64,000 nucleotides of DNA from Arthrobacter sp. ISL-5 (lineage in GTDB: Bacteria > Actinomycetota > Actinomycetes > Actinomycetales > Micrococcaceae), in the NCBI RefSeq assembly GCF_018613835.1, contig NZ_JAGGPM010000032.1, positions 81,699-145,698 of the forward strand, in the 5' to 3' direction. Shown one piece after another: positions 1-7,757 of this stretch; the stretch's first letter is position 1, and each line of letters begins with the position of its first letter. Under the pieces are notes generated by a model. That model did no database searches and was not told where the DNA came from. It saw nothing but the letters and a program-made list of their open reading frames with translations. The position numbers and the translations under genes are program-made.

Positions 1-195
1 TGCGTGGTGGTTGTCCGCCACCCAGAGCATGCCGCCGGAGACGGCGGACGTGCCGCCCAGCAGTTCGCTTTTCTCCAGCACGACTACCGACTTGCCGGCC
101 CGGGCTGCGGTGGCGGCGGCGGTGAGCGCGCCCGCGCCGGAGCCCACGACGACGACATCGTAGCTGTCCGACGCGGATCCGTTGATGAATTTCAT
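1..195 (-). CDS. FAD-dependent dehydrogenase, 3-ketosteroid-dehydrogenase-like, N-terminal part only
   Basis: Only the first 65 codons are in the window; the gene runs off its left edge. The start is the ATG at 193-195. The N-terminus reads YDVVVVGSGAGA followed by a VVLEKSE strand end and a GGTSAVSGG stretch. This is the Rossmann FAD-binding signature of the fumarate reductase / 3-ketosteroid-delta-1-dehydrogenase superfamily, whose members remove hydrogen from ring ketones or enones. It is the last gene of a minus-strand run after an IclR regulator and a short-chain dehydrogenase, and a second family member lies at 2069-3811 on the other strand. The substrate cannot be told from this fragment. 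Confidence 0.85.
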   Translation of the reverse strand, partial: MKFINGSASDSYDVVVVGSGAGALTAAATAARAGKSVVVLEKSELLGGTSAVSGGMLWVADNHHA

Positions 196-269
196 GGGGT
201 GGTGTTGCCTTTCAGAGGAAGAAATGTCTGCGCAGCGCCCGCGGGCGGGGCTGGGGCCGGAGGGCAGGG

Positions 270-1031
270 TCAGACGGCGGTGTAGCCGCCGTCGATGACG
301 AGCTCGGAGCCAGTGGTGAAGCGCGATTCGTCGGACGCCAGGTACAGCACGCCGTAGGCGATCTCGTCCGGTTGGCCCTGGCGGGGCAGCGGGTTGGAGC
401 CGACCAGCTGTTTGTAGTAGGCCTCGGCGCCGATATCGGACTGCTCGGCTGAGCGGCGGCTCATCCTGGTGTTCATGGATCCGGGGTGGATGGAGTTCAC
501 CCGGATGCCGTAACTTCCGTAGGCCGCCGCGTCCGACTTGCTCAGGAGCCGGACGGCGCCCTTGGTGGCGTGGTACAGCGGCACATTCCTGCCACCGGTG
601 ATGCCGTGGATGGAGGAGAAGTTGACGATGCTGCCGGTGCCTTTTTCGATCATGCCGGGGACCACGTGCTTGGTCATCAACCAGACGCCCTTGACGTTGA
701 CGTTGAAGATCATGTCGAAGTCCGTGACGGAGGCGGTGTGGGAGGCGCCGGCCGGGCCGATGATTCCGGCGGCGTTGACCAGGATGTCCGGCGTGCCCAG
801 TTCGTCGCGGACCCGGCGGATGGCGTCGGCGACGCTGGCCTCACTGGTGACGTCGACGTCGTATTCGCTGATGTTTGCGTGGGTCGCGGCGGCCGGGATG
901 CCGGCCACGTCCAGGCTGGCGACGATTGCGCCGTGTTCAGCCAGGAGGGCGGCGGTGGCGCTGCCCAGGTCGCCCCGGCCTCCGGTGACGATGGCGGTCT
1001 TTCCTGCCACCCGGTTCTGTGTGGGATTCAT
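270..1031 (-). CDS. Short-chain dehydrogenase/reductase (SDR), NAD-preferring type
   Basis: A classical SDR of 253 residues, the usual length. Visible motifs are the cofactor loop TGGRGDLG (16-23), Asp41 at the end of the second strand (which favours NAD over NADP), NAAG (86-89), and the catalytic Ser140, Tyr153 and Lys157 in YHATK. The C-terminal GGY motif is also typical. An AGGAG ribosome-binding site lies 7 bases before the ATG. The gene lies between an IclR regulator and a flavoprotein dehydrogenase on the same strand, so it probably oxidises an alcohol to the ketone used next in the pathway. The substrate is unknown. A palindromic candidate operator lies 80-98 bases upstream of the start. 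Confidence 0.9.
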   Translation of the reverse strand: MNPTQNRVAGKTAIVTGGRGDLGSATAALLAEHGAIVASLDVAGIPAAATHANISEYDVDVTSEASVADAIRRVRDELGTPDILVNAAGIIGPAGASHTASVTDFDMIFNVNVKGVWLMTKHVVPGMIEKGTGSIVNFSSIHGITGGRNVPLYHATKGAVRLLSKSDAAAYGSYGIRVNSIHPGSMNTRMSRRSAEQSDIGAEAYYKQLVGSNPLPRQGQPDEIAYGVLYLASDESRFTTGSELVIDGGYTAV

Positions 1032-1110
1032 GTGGTGCTCCTCGTGCTCCTGCAGCCTCTTCGCTGCGTCCTAGCCAGAGTGGCAGGGGAGTTGTGATGG
1101 GAACCACACG

Positions 1111-1129
1111 ATTACCGATGAACGGAAAT
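1111..1129 (-). promoter_or_regulatory. Candidate IclR operator 1, upstream of the SDR gene
   Basis: The sequence is ATTACCGATGAACGGAAAT, an imperfect palindrome with half-sites ATTnCCG and CGGnAAT around five bases. It lies just after the IclR stop codon and upstream of the SDR start. Related 19-mers occur at 1938-1956 and 4651-4669, each matching this copy at 15 of 19 positions in the matching orientation. Assignment to the local IclR proteins is inference from position and symmetry. Confidence 0.55.
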
Positions 1130-1131
1130 AC

Positions 1132-1923
1132 TTACTTTGAGTGACTCTGGCGGAGCGTTCCTTTCAGCTCGCCCCGCCAACCGAGGGCTCTTGATATGCC
1201 CCGTGCGGCCGCCATCAGGACGGGCACGCGGGCGGCGGCGTTCTCCTCGTTCCGGGGGACCACCACGCTCAGCGCCGCGCAGACCGTGTTGTCGGGCCCG
1301 AAGACGGGGACGGCGATGCCGCTCGATTCGGGCACGATCACGCCCGGCATGGCGGCGAAGCCGCGCTGCCTGATCTCGGCCAGGTGGCGGCGGAGTACAG
1401 CGGGATCGGTCAGGGTGGTTTCGGTGAACTTCGTCAGGGGCCTGGCCAAGAAGCTGTCCTGATAGGCGGCCGGCGAGTGGGCCAGCAGGACCAGGCCCGA
1501 GGAGGTTGCATGCACCGGCAGCCTGCCGGCGATCTTGGTGATGTCGACGATGGTTTTGTCGGAGCCCAGCCGCTCGATGTACAGGACCTCGTCGGAATCA
1601 AGGATGCCAAGGGTGGTGGAGTGCTGCACCACGGCCTGGACGTCCTCCATGAACGGCAGGGCCGCCTCCCGCAGTCCCAGCATCTTGGACCCGCGGGAAA
1701 CGAGTTCCCACATCCGCGTGCCGATGTGGATGTCACCGCCGGGTTCGCGTTCGAGTAGCCGTTCGAGCAGCAGATCGTTGACCAGCCGGTAGGTGGTGGT
1801 CACCGGCAGCCCGGTCCGGCGCCCCAGTTCGGCGACGCTCATGGACGTGTGGCGGTCGTCGAACGCGCTCACGATCTTCACGAAGCGGCCGATGATCGAC
1901 TCGCCCGATGGGGAATTGGCCAC
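1132..1923 (-). CDS. IclR-family transcriptional regulator (copy 1)
   Basis: This is a 263-residue protein with the IclR layout: an N-terminal winged helix (about residues 9-70, with a recognition helix near GLPVTTTYRLV) and a C-terminal effector-binding domain (about 85-250). The start is GTG at 1923, preceded closely by GAGGAGGAA. It is clearly paralogous to the regulator at 3833-4600. Both begin MANSPSGES and share blocks such as LPFMEDVQA, SSGLVLLA and GIAVPVFGPDNT. It is divergent from the flavoprotein at 2069 and heads the minus-strand SDR/flavoprotein run, so local control is likely. A candidate operator 15 bases before its start suggests autoregulation. Confidence 0.92.
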   Translation of the reverse strand: MANSPSGESIIGRFVKIVSAFDDRHTSMSVAELGRRTGLPVTTTYRLVNDLLLERLLEREPGGDIHIGTRMWELVSRGSKMLGLREAALPFMEDVQAVVQHSTTLGILDSDEVLYIERLGSDKTIVDITKIAGRLPVHATSSGLVLLAHSPAAYQDSFLARPLTKFTETTLTDPAVLRRHLAEIRQRGFAAMPGVIVPESSGIAVPVFGPDNTVCAALSVVVPRNEENAAARVPVLMAAARGISRALGWRGELKGTLRQSHSK

Positions 1924-1937
1924 GCTTCCTCCTCAGG

Positions 1938-1956
1938 ATTCCCGCTCAATGGTAAT
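1938..1956. promoter_or_regulatory. Candidate IclR operator 2, in the divergent iclR/flavoprotein gap
   Basis: Read on the minus strand this site is ATTACCATTGAGCGGGAAT, matching operator 1 at 15 of 19 positions and keeping the ATTACC and CGG half-site cores. It sits in the 145-base gap between the divergent IclR gene (start 1923) and the flavoprotein (start 2069), where one site could control both. It is close enough to the IclR ribosome-binding site to block its expression. Confidence 0.5.
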
Positions 1957-2068
1957 CCTCCTCCCGGGCGCCGGCGCCCTCGCATCTACTGGGGATTTAG
2001 CCTTCCCGCGGCTGCCGCGAGGATGCGGGCAGCCTGAACGTGCAGGACGAATGAGCAAGGTAGGAACC

Positions 2069-3811
2069 ATGAGCAAGACAAGAACAATGAACAATGCGGT
2101 CTGTGATGTCCTCGTCATCGGCTCCGGCGTGGCCGGGATGGCCGCAGCGTTGAAAGCCGCTTCGCAGGGATTGACCGTGATCGTTGCGGAAAAGGAACAG
2201 TACTTCGGCGGTACCACGGCCATTTCCGCAGGCTGGGCGTGGGTGCCCGGCAACAAGCAGGGCGTGGCGCAGGGCGATACGCGGGAGGAAGCCGAGACGT
2301 ACCTGAGGAACCTCGCCCCTGAGACGGTCAACGAAGCAGGCGTCAGGGACTTCCTGGATACCGTGCCTGAGGCGATCTCCTTTTTCGAGAACGAAACCGA
2401 GGTGAAGTTCACCTACCCGGAAAAGTCCCCGGACTACCAGATGGACCTGCCCGGCGCGAAGCTGTCAGGTCGTGCGATCCTTCCGCAGGACGTTGACGCC
2501 CGGGTGCTGGGGGACAAGCGACTCCTGATGCAGCCGTACATGAGTTCCTACACAGTCTTCGGCTACATGCCGCAGGTGGGGCCGGACATCAACGAGTTCT
2601 TCCACGTCAACCAGTCGATTAAGTCGTTCGTCTATGTGGCCAAGAAACTGCTGCGCACGTGGGCCGACGCCGCCCGGTACAAGCGACCCGTCCTGCGGTC
2701 CAACGGCAACGCCCTGATGACCCGCATGGTCAAGAGCGCCGATGACCTGGGCGTCCGCCTGTGGAATTCCTCACCGGCCCTTTCACTGACCCGCGACGAC
2801 GCCGGAACCATCACGGGCGCCGTGATCGGCGGCGAGCATGCCGCCACAGTGACCGCTCGGCTCGGCGTCATCCTCGCCGCCGGCGGCTTCTCCGGCAACA
2901 AGGAACTGCGGCAGCAGTATTTTCCGCACGACGCCGACGGCGATGACCACTTCACGCCGACCGTGGGCCACGGCGGGGACGCCGCCACCCTGGCGATCAG
3001 TGCCGGCGGGCACATCGACGATTCCGTGTTCAGCGTGGGCTCCTGGGCCCCGGTGACCGTGTTCAAGTACCTCAACGGCCAGCAACGGCTCTTTCCGCAC
3101 CTGCGGGCGATCGGCCTGCCCGGCCTGATCGCCGTCGACCGTCACGGCAAGCGCTTCGGAAACGAGGCCCTGAGTTACCACGACTTCGGCGGCGCGATGA
3201 TCGGGCACAACAAGGACGAGGACAAGACGTTCGGGTATGTGATCGGCGACGCAAAGACGATGCACAAATACGGCATCGGCTACGCCAAGCCCTGGCCGAT
3301 GCCCCGAGGCTATTTCTACAAGACCGGGTACCTGGTCAAGGGGGACACCCTGGCGGAACTGGCCGGGAAGCTCGGGATCGACGCCGAGGGCCTCGCAGCG
3401 ACCGTGGCTCACTTCAACCCCGCAGCAGAGCGCGGTGAGGATCCGGCATTCGGCCGCGGCTCAACGCTGTACAACCACTTCCGCGGCGACATGGAGCACG
3501 CGCCGAATCCGAACCTCGCCCCGGTGGGCAAGGGCCCGTACTACGCCGCGAAGATCCAGATGGGCGACCTTGGCACCTTCGCCGGGGTGGGCGTCAACGA
3601 GCGCTCGGAAGTTGTCACCCCGCAGGGAACGGCGATCCCCGGCCTCCTTGCAGTCGGCGCGGCTGCGGTGAGCGTTTTCGGCGGCGGCTACCCGGGCTAC
3701 GGCTCGCACATTGGTCCGGCCCTCGTGTTCGGTTACCGTGCCGGCCGCGATATCGCCGGGCTCGCGGCCGCCCGGGGTGTGGACCGCGCGGCCAACGTGG
3801 CAGCCGGCTAG
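2069..3811 (+). CDS. FAD-dependent 3-ketosteroid-delta-1-dehydrogenase-like oxidoreductase
   Basis: About 580 residues, normal for this flavoprotein family. The FAD site is visible as VLVIGSGVAGMAAALKAA near the N-terminus, then EKEQYFGGTT, with a late LLAVGAAA segment. The C-terminal GGGYPGYGSHIG motif resembles the Tyr-Pro-Gly region of ketosteroid delta-1-dehydrogenases. The ATG at 2069 is preferred because AAGGTAGG lies just before it; the frame is open far upstream, and ATGs at 2051 and 2087 are alternatives. The gene is followed after 21 bases by an IclR gene. The substrate may be a steroid, terpenoid or other cyclic ketone; the sequence does not decide. Confidence 0.85.
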   Translation: MSKTRTMNNAVCDVLVIGSGVAGMAAALKAASQGLTVIVAEKEQYFGGTTAISAGWAWVPGNKQGVAQGDTREEAETYLRNLAPETVNEAGVRDFLDTVPEAISFFENETEVKFTYPEKSPDYQMDLPGAKLSGRAILPQDVDARVLGDKRLLMQPYMSSYTVFGYMPQVGPDINEFFHVNQSIKSFVYVAKKLLRTWADAARYKRPVLRSNGNALMTRMVKSADDLGVRLWNSSPALSLTRDDAGTITGAVIGGEHAATVTARLGVILAAGGFSGNKELRQQYFPHDADGDDHFTPTVGHGGDAATLAISAGGHIDDSVFSVGSWAPVTVFKYLNGQQRLFPHLRAIGLPGLIAVDRHGKRFGNEALSYHDFGGAMIGHNKDEDKTFGYVIGDAKTMHKYGIGYAKPWPMPRGYFYKTGYLVKGDTLAELAGKLGIDAEGLAATVAHFNPAAERGEDPAFGRGSTLYNHFRGDMEHAPNPNLAPVGKGPYYAAKIQMGDLGTFAGVGVNERSEVVTPQGTAIPGLLAVGAAAVSVFGGGYPGYGSHIGPALVFGYRAGRDIAGLAAARGVDRAANVAAG

Positions 3812-3832
3812 GGCGCCGGGCCGGAGCCGTCC

Positions 3833-4600
3833 ATGGCAAACTCACCATCGGGTGAATCGGTGATCAGCCGCGTCGTGCGGCTCATGAGTGCGTTCGATCG
3901 GAACCTGCCGACCATGACGCTCTCCGGCCTCGCCCGCCGCGCGGGCCTGCCCCTGACCACCGCCCACCGGCTGGTGGACGATCTGGTCCTCCACGGCCTG
4001 ATTGAGCGGCTGCCGGACGGGAACCTGCGCTCCGGGATGCGGATGTGGGAGCTGGCCGCACGGGGTTCGCGTGCGCTGAATCTTCGTGAGCTGGCTCTGC
4101 CCTTCATGGAGGATGTCCAGGCAGCCGTGCACCAGCACGCCACGCTGGCGGTGCTGGACCACGGGACGGTGCTCTACGTGGAGCGCCTGTCCTCGCCGCA
4201 ATCCAGCCTGGACGCGGCTCATATTGCCCAGAGAATGCCCATTCACGCCGCCTCGTCCGGCCTCGTGCTGCTGGCATTTTCTCCGCCTGCCTTCCAGGAC
4301 GAGGTGCTTTCAGGCCCGCTGGCGGCGGTGACCCCCGAGACCATCACCGACCCCGCACTCATCCGGAAGCATCTGGCCGAAATCAGGCAACGCGGCTACG
4401 TGGCCTTGCCTGGCATTGGCGTAACGGAGTGGACCGGCATTGCCGTGCCTGTCTTCGGCCCCGACAACACCATCGTTGCCGCCCTCAATGCCATCGTTCC
4501 TCGGCAGGAAGCCGCCGTTCCGTTGACCGTCCCCGCGTTGCTGACCGCCGCGCACGGGATTTCGCGGGCTTTGAAGTCAGCTGCGGCGCCCAGGTGCTAG
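3833..4600 (+). CDS. IclR-family transcriptional regulator (copy 2)
   Basis: A 255-residue IclR protein: winged helix-turn-helix near GLPLTTAHRLV and a GAF-like effector domain from about residue 80. It is paralogous along its length to the regulator at 1132-1923, with the same MANSPSGES start and a shared HLAEIRQRG block. It lies 21 bases after the flavoprotein on the same strand and upstream of the P450 operon, so it probably belongs to the flavoprotein transcript. The two copies imply a local duplication with inversion around the flavoprotein. Its effector is unknown. Confidence 0.92.
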   Translation: MANSPSGESVISRVVRLMSAFDRNLPTMTLSGLARRAGLPLTTAHRLVDDLVLHGLIERLPDGNLRSGMRMWELAARGSRALNLRELALPFMEDVQAAVHQHATLAVLDHGTVLYVERLSSPQSSLDAAHIAQRMPIHAASSGLVLLAFSPPAFQDEVLSGPLAAVTPETITDPALIRKHLAEIRQRGYVALPGIGVTEWTGIAVPVFGPDNTIVAALNAIVPRQEAAVPLTVPALLTAAHGISRALKSAAAPRC

Positions 4601-4650
4601 CCACGAGCCTGCACACCCGGGCTTTGAGTTGGGTCCGGGGGCGGACTTTC

Positions 4651-4669
4651 ACAACCGATGAACGGAAGA
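4651..4669 (+). promoter_or_regulatory. Candidate IclR operator 3, upstream of the P450 operon
   Basis: The site is ACAACCGATGAACGGAAGA. Its 14-base centre ACCGATGAACGGAA is identical to operator 1. It lies 80-98 bases before the P450 start codon, the same distance as operator 1 from the SDR start. No convincing -35/-10 pair was found in the remaining gap. Confidence 0.55.
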
Positions 4670-4748
4670 CCTGTGGGAGCGGAGCCGGGGAACTCGGCAT
4701 TGTGACTTGAGACGTAGATCACGTCGACGCAATCCGGAAAGAAGGACA

Positions 4749-6023
4749 ATGATGTCTGCCCGTATGACAGAAATACCCTCGGTATCCGCTGGCGAAAGCG
4801 ACGGCCTGGCCCCGTATTCGAATGAACTGAGCTGGCCTGAGGGCATGGCGCCGTTCAAGGTGGTCGATGACGGGACGCAGGGCGATCCCTACGCCCACTA
4901 CGAATGGATGCGGGAAAACGCCCCGGTCCTCCGGGCCCATTCGCCCGTTTCGGATGTCTGGTTCATTTCCCGGTACGACGACGTCCGCCGGGCAATGCGG
5001 GCACCGAAGGTCTTCTCCTCCCAGGTTGTGGACCCGGTTCCGCTGACCTTCCTGACCCTGTTCGACGCCCCCAACCACACCAGGCTGCGCCAGGTGGTTG
5101 CGCAGGCCTTCATCCCGAAGGCGATCGCCCGCTTTGAGGACCGGGTCCGCCAGAACGCCGAAAAGTACCTGGCTCCGATGCTCGCGGCCGGCGGCGGCGA
5201 CGCCGTGGACGACTACGCGATCCCGCTCAGCATGTCCACCATCAGCGCCCTGCTCGACGTGCCGGCCGAGGACTTCGACAAGATGAAGTTCTGGTCCGAC
5301 GAAACCTTCAGCTACTTCGGCCGGCTGGCCCGCAACGCCCAGGGCACCGGCACCGACGAGCAGAGCACCTTCGAGTTCTTCGCCTACCTGAAGGACACCA
5401 TGGAGCGCCTCTACCGGGAGGAGAGCGACTCCGTCGGCGGCCACATCGCCCGGATGTGGAAGGACGGCCTGCTCAGCGAGAAGGAAGCCAAGGAACTCTG
5501 CGCCTTCGTCTTCGTCGCCGGCCACGACACCACCACCATCCTGCTGGCCAACGCGTTCCGCGTGTTCAGCGAACAGCCCGGACTCCTGGACCGGATCCGC
5601 CGGAACCCGGACGACGCGAATCTTTTTGTCGAGGAACTGGCCCGCTACCGCGGCACGGTGCAGCGGGCCAGCCGGATCACCACAGAGGAGGTGTAGGTTG
5701 CCGGGGTGACAATTCCGGCCGGCGCCATCGTCCGCCTGCTGCCTGCCGCCGCGAACCGGGACAGCGGCAAGTACCCCGACGGCGAGCGGTTCGACATCGA
5801 CCGCAACACCGATGGCCATCTCGGCTTCGGCCACGGCGTCCACAGCTGCCTCGGGGCTCCCCTCGCACGGCTCGAGGTCCTGGTGACCGTGAAGCTCCTC
5901 GCGGAAAAGCTGGGATCCCTGGCTGTCGATCCCAACCGGCCGATCGAATACGTACGCGGAAACAACCTGACGAATTCGGGGCCGGAGCACCTCCACGTGA
6001 CGCTGGAGCAGTTCGATGCGTGA
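4749..6023 (+). pseudogene. Cytochrome P450, interrupted by one in-frame TAG
   Basis: Reading through one stop gives a 424-residue bacterial class I P450. All hallmarks are present: I-helix AGHDTT (257-262), K-helix ExxR (E296-R299) and haem loop FGHGVHSCLG with Cys367. The TAG at 5694-5696 is codon 316, inside the usual EVxVAGVTIPAG segment after the K-helix, where many P450s have Glu. A single GAG-to-TAG change would explain it, and the same frame continues cleanly to the TGA at 6023. The stop separates the haem ligand, so without suppression the product is inactive. The start ATG at 4749 follows GAAAGAAGGA. Reductase and ferredoxin genes follow directly and look intact. Recent mutation, sequencing error and readthrough remain possible. 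Confidence 0.88.
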
Positions 6024-7320
6024 GCCGGAAGCCATGAGCGGGCACTCCGCTCCGGTGATGATCGTCGGCGCCGGACACTCCGGCGTTGCCGTCGCCGCGG
6101 GACTCCGTTCCCGGGGCTGGGAGGGCGGCATCCTGCTGCTCGACGCAGAAAAGGAGACGCCGTATGAACGCCCCCCGCTCTCCAAGGAACTCCTGAAAGA
6201 CGGAGCGCCGGATGAGTCGGCTGTCCTGCGCAAGGAGAAGTTCTACGAGGACAAGCGGATCGACCGGCTGAGGGGCATCACGGCGGAGGCCATCGACAGG
6301 AAGGGCGCGACAGTCCTGCTGTCCGATGGCAGCCGTCACGCCTACCACCGGCTCGTTATCGCCACGGGTTCGCGGGCGAGGCCCCTCACGGTGCCCGGCG
6401 CCGGTCTGGCCGGGGTCCAGTCGCTGAGAACACGGGACGACGCCCTCGAGCTCAAGCGGCTGCTGGTTCGGGGAGCCCGCGTCGCCATCATCGGCGCCGG
6501 GTATATCGGACTTGAAGTAGCCGCCGCGGCCTCCGCGAAAGCCTGCGAGGTGACGGTTCTGGAGTTCCAGGACCGCGTCATGAGCCGTGTGACCTCCGCC
6601 CCGGTATCGCGCCATTTCGAACAGCTCCACGAGCAGCACGGTGTCCGGTTCGTCTTTGGCGCCGCGGTCACGGCCATTGAGGGAGACGGGCGCGCCGAGC
6701 GCGTGGTCACCGCCGACGGCACCGTCTTCCATGCCGACGTCGTACTGGCGGGGATCGGAGTGCTGCCCAACCAGGAGCTGGCCGCCGATGCCGGACTCGA
6801 GTGCCGGGACGGCATCCTGGTGGACGGGGACGGCCGGACTTCCGACCCGGCGATCTACGCCACCGGTGACGCCACCCGCTTCACCAGCCCGGTCGACGGC
6901 GCCAGCCAGCGCCTGGAATGCATCCAGAACGCGCAGGCCCAGGCGGACCGGGTTGCCGCCCACATCACCGGCCAGCAGGCCGCAGTTCCGGAAATCCCCT
7001 GGTTCTGGACCGTCCAGCACGGCGTCCGGCTCCAGACCGCCGGGGTGCGCCACCCGGACGACGACGTGATCGTGCGCGGCGAACCCGCACGCGGCAGGTT
7101 CTCGGTGGTCTATCTCCGGGACGGCCGCCTCGCCGCCGTCGACACCGTCGCCGGCCTGACCGACTTCCGGCCGGCCAGGAAACTGATCGCCCACGGAGCC
7201 CGGATCGACCCCGCGCTGGCGGCGGACCCCGGCATTCCCCTCACCGACGCCATTCTCGACGACGCAAATTCCCCCGGCCCCAATCCCGCCGACGCTGCCC
7301 CTGCGACAGCCCGAATCTAA
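6016..7320 (+). CDS. FAD/NAD(P)H-dependent ferredoxin reductase of the P450 system
   Basis: A 434-residue protein of the putidaredoxin-reductase type. Two dinucleotide-binding motifs are visible: MIVGAGHSGVAVA near the N-terminus for FAD and VAIIGAGYIGLEVAA near the middle for NAD(P)H. YATGDAT is the FAD-ribityl-contacting motif. It passes electrons from NAD(P)H to the ferredoxin encoded next. The ATG at 6016 overlaps the P450 end by 8 bases, indicating translational coupling; a second ATG at 6034 is possible. It appears intact despite the upstream P450 stop. Confidence 0.93.
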   Translation: MREPEAMSGHSAPVMIVGAGHSGVAVAAGLRSRGWEGGILLLDAEKETPYERPPLSKELLKDGAPDESAVLRKEKFYEDKRIDRLRGITAEAIDRKGATVLLSDGSRHAYHRLVIATGSRARPLTVPGAGLAGVQSLRTRDDALELKRLLVRGARVAIIGAGYIGLEVAAAASAKACEVTVLEFQDRVMSRVTSAPVSRHFEQLHEQHGVRFVFGAAVTAIEGDGRAERVVTADGTVFHADVVLAGIGVLPNQELAADAGLECRDGILVDGDGRTSDPAIYATGDATRFTSPVDGASQRLECIQNAQAQADRVAAHITGQQAAVPEIPWFWTVQHGVRLQTAGVRHPDDDVIVRGEPARGRFSVVYLRDGRLAAVDTVAGLTDFRPARKLIAHGARIDPALAADPGIPLTDAILDDANSPGPNPADAAPATARI

Positions 7321-7329
7321 GGAACCGCC

Positions 7330-7653
7330 ATGAGCAACAACAAACTGACCGTTATCGACCGCGAAGGCTCCACGCATCACCTCGAATGGGAGCCGGACCA
7401 GACCCTGATGGAGGCCCTGCGCGACAACGACCTCTCGGTCCTGGCCTCGTGTGGCGGCACCGCCTCCTGTGCAACCTGCCACGTGTTCGTGGAGAAGGAG
7501 GTATTCGACACCCTGGGCGAACGCAGCGAGGACGAACTGGAACTGCTTGTCGAAGCCGAGGAGTACCGGGAATGCGGCTCCAGGCTATCCTGCCAGCTCG
7601 ACTTCAGCCGGCATCTCAACGGAGCCACCGTCATCCTCGCGCCCGAGGAGTAA
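7330..7653 (+). CDS. [2Fe-2S] ferredoxin, putidaredoxin/adrenodoxin type
   Basis: A 107-residue ferredoxin. The cluster ligands are Cys41, Cys47, Cys50 and Cys88, in CGGTASCATC and a later RLSCQ motif; this is the spacing of vertebrate-type and P450-partner ferredoxins. An extra Cys82 is present. AAGGA lies just before the ATG, 9 bases after the reductase stop. It should shuttle single electrons from the reductase to the P450. It ends the operon, followed by a strong inverted repeat. Confidence 0.95.
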   Translation: MSNNKLTVIDREGSTHHLEWEPDQTLMEALRDNDLSVLASCGGTASCATCHVFVEKEVFDTLGERSEDELELLVEAEEYRECGSRLSCQLDFSRHLNGATVILAPEE

Positions 7654-7656
7654 CCG

Positions 7657-7718
7657 TTTCGACGGTTCCCTGCGCACTCGATGCTGCGAAGCGTCGAACC
7701 GGCAGGGAACCGTCGAAA
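7657..7718. terminator. 17-bp perfect inverted repeat between convergent genes
   Basis: The arms TTTCGACGGTTCCCTGC (7657-7673) and its exact reverse complement (7702-7718) flank a 28-base loop. The repeat lies between the ferredoxin and the convergent gene at 7758-8429, where a bidirectional terminator is expected. There is no clear T-run, and the long loop is unusual. Confidence 0.6.
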
Positions 7719-7757
7719 TGGTGCAAACCATCGGAACCGCGCCGGACCGGCAGCGGA

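Noticed and set aside
1793..2068. N-terminal extension of the KstD-like flavoprotein back to 1793
   Set aside because: It would overlap the divergent IclR gene; the residues are not family-like and the strong ribosome-binding site is at 2057-2064.
4719..7482. Two long antisense open frames (504 and 601 codons) across the P450 operon
   Set aside because: They mirror well-supported genes on the other strand and have no family features; long antisense frames are common at this G+C.
7657..7718. Insertion-sequence ends suggested by the 17-bp inverted repeat
   Set aside because: No target duplication and no transposase between the arms; a terminator between convergent genes is simpler.
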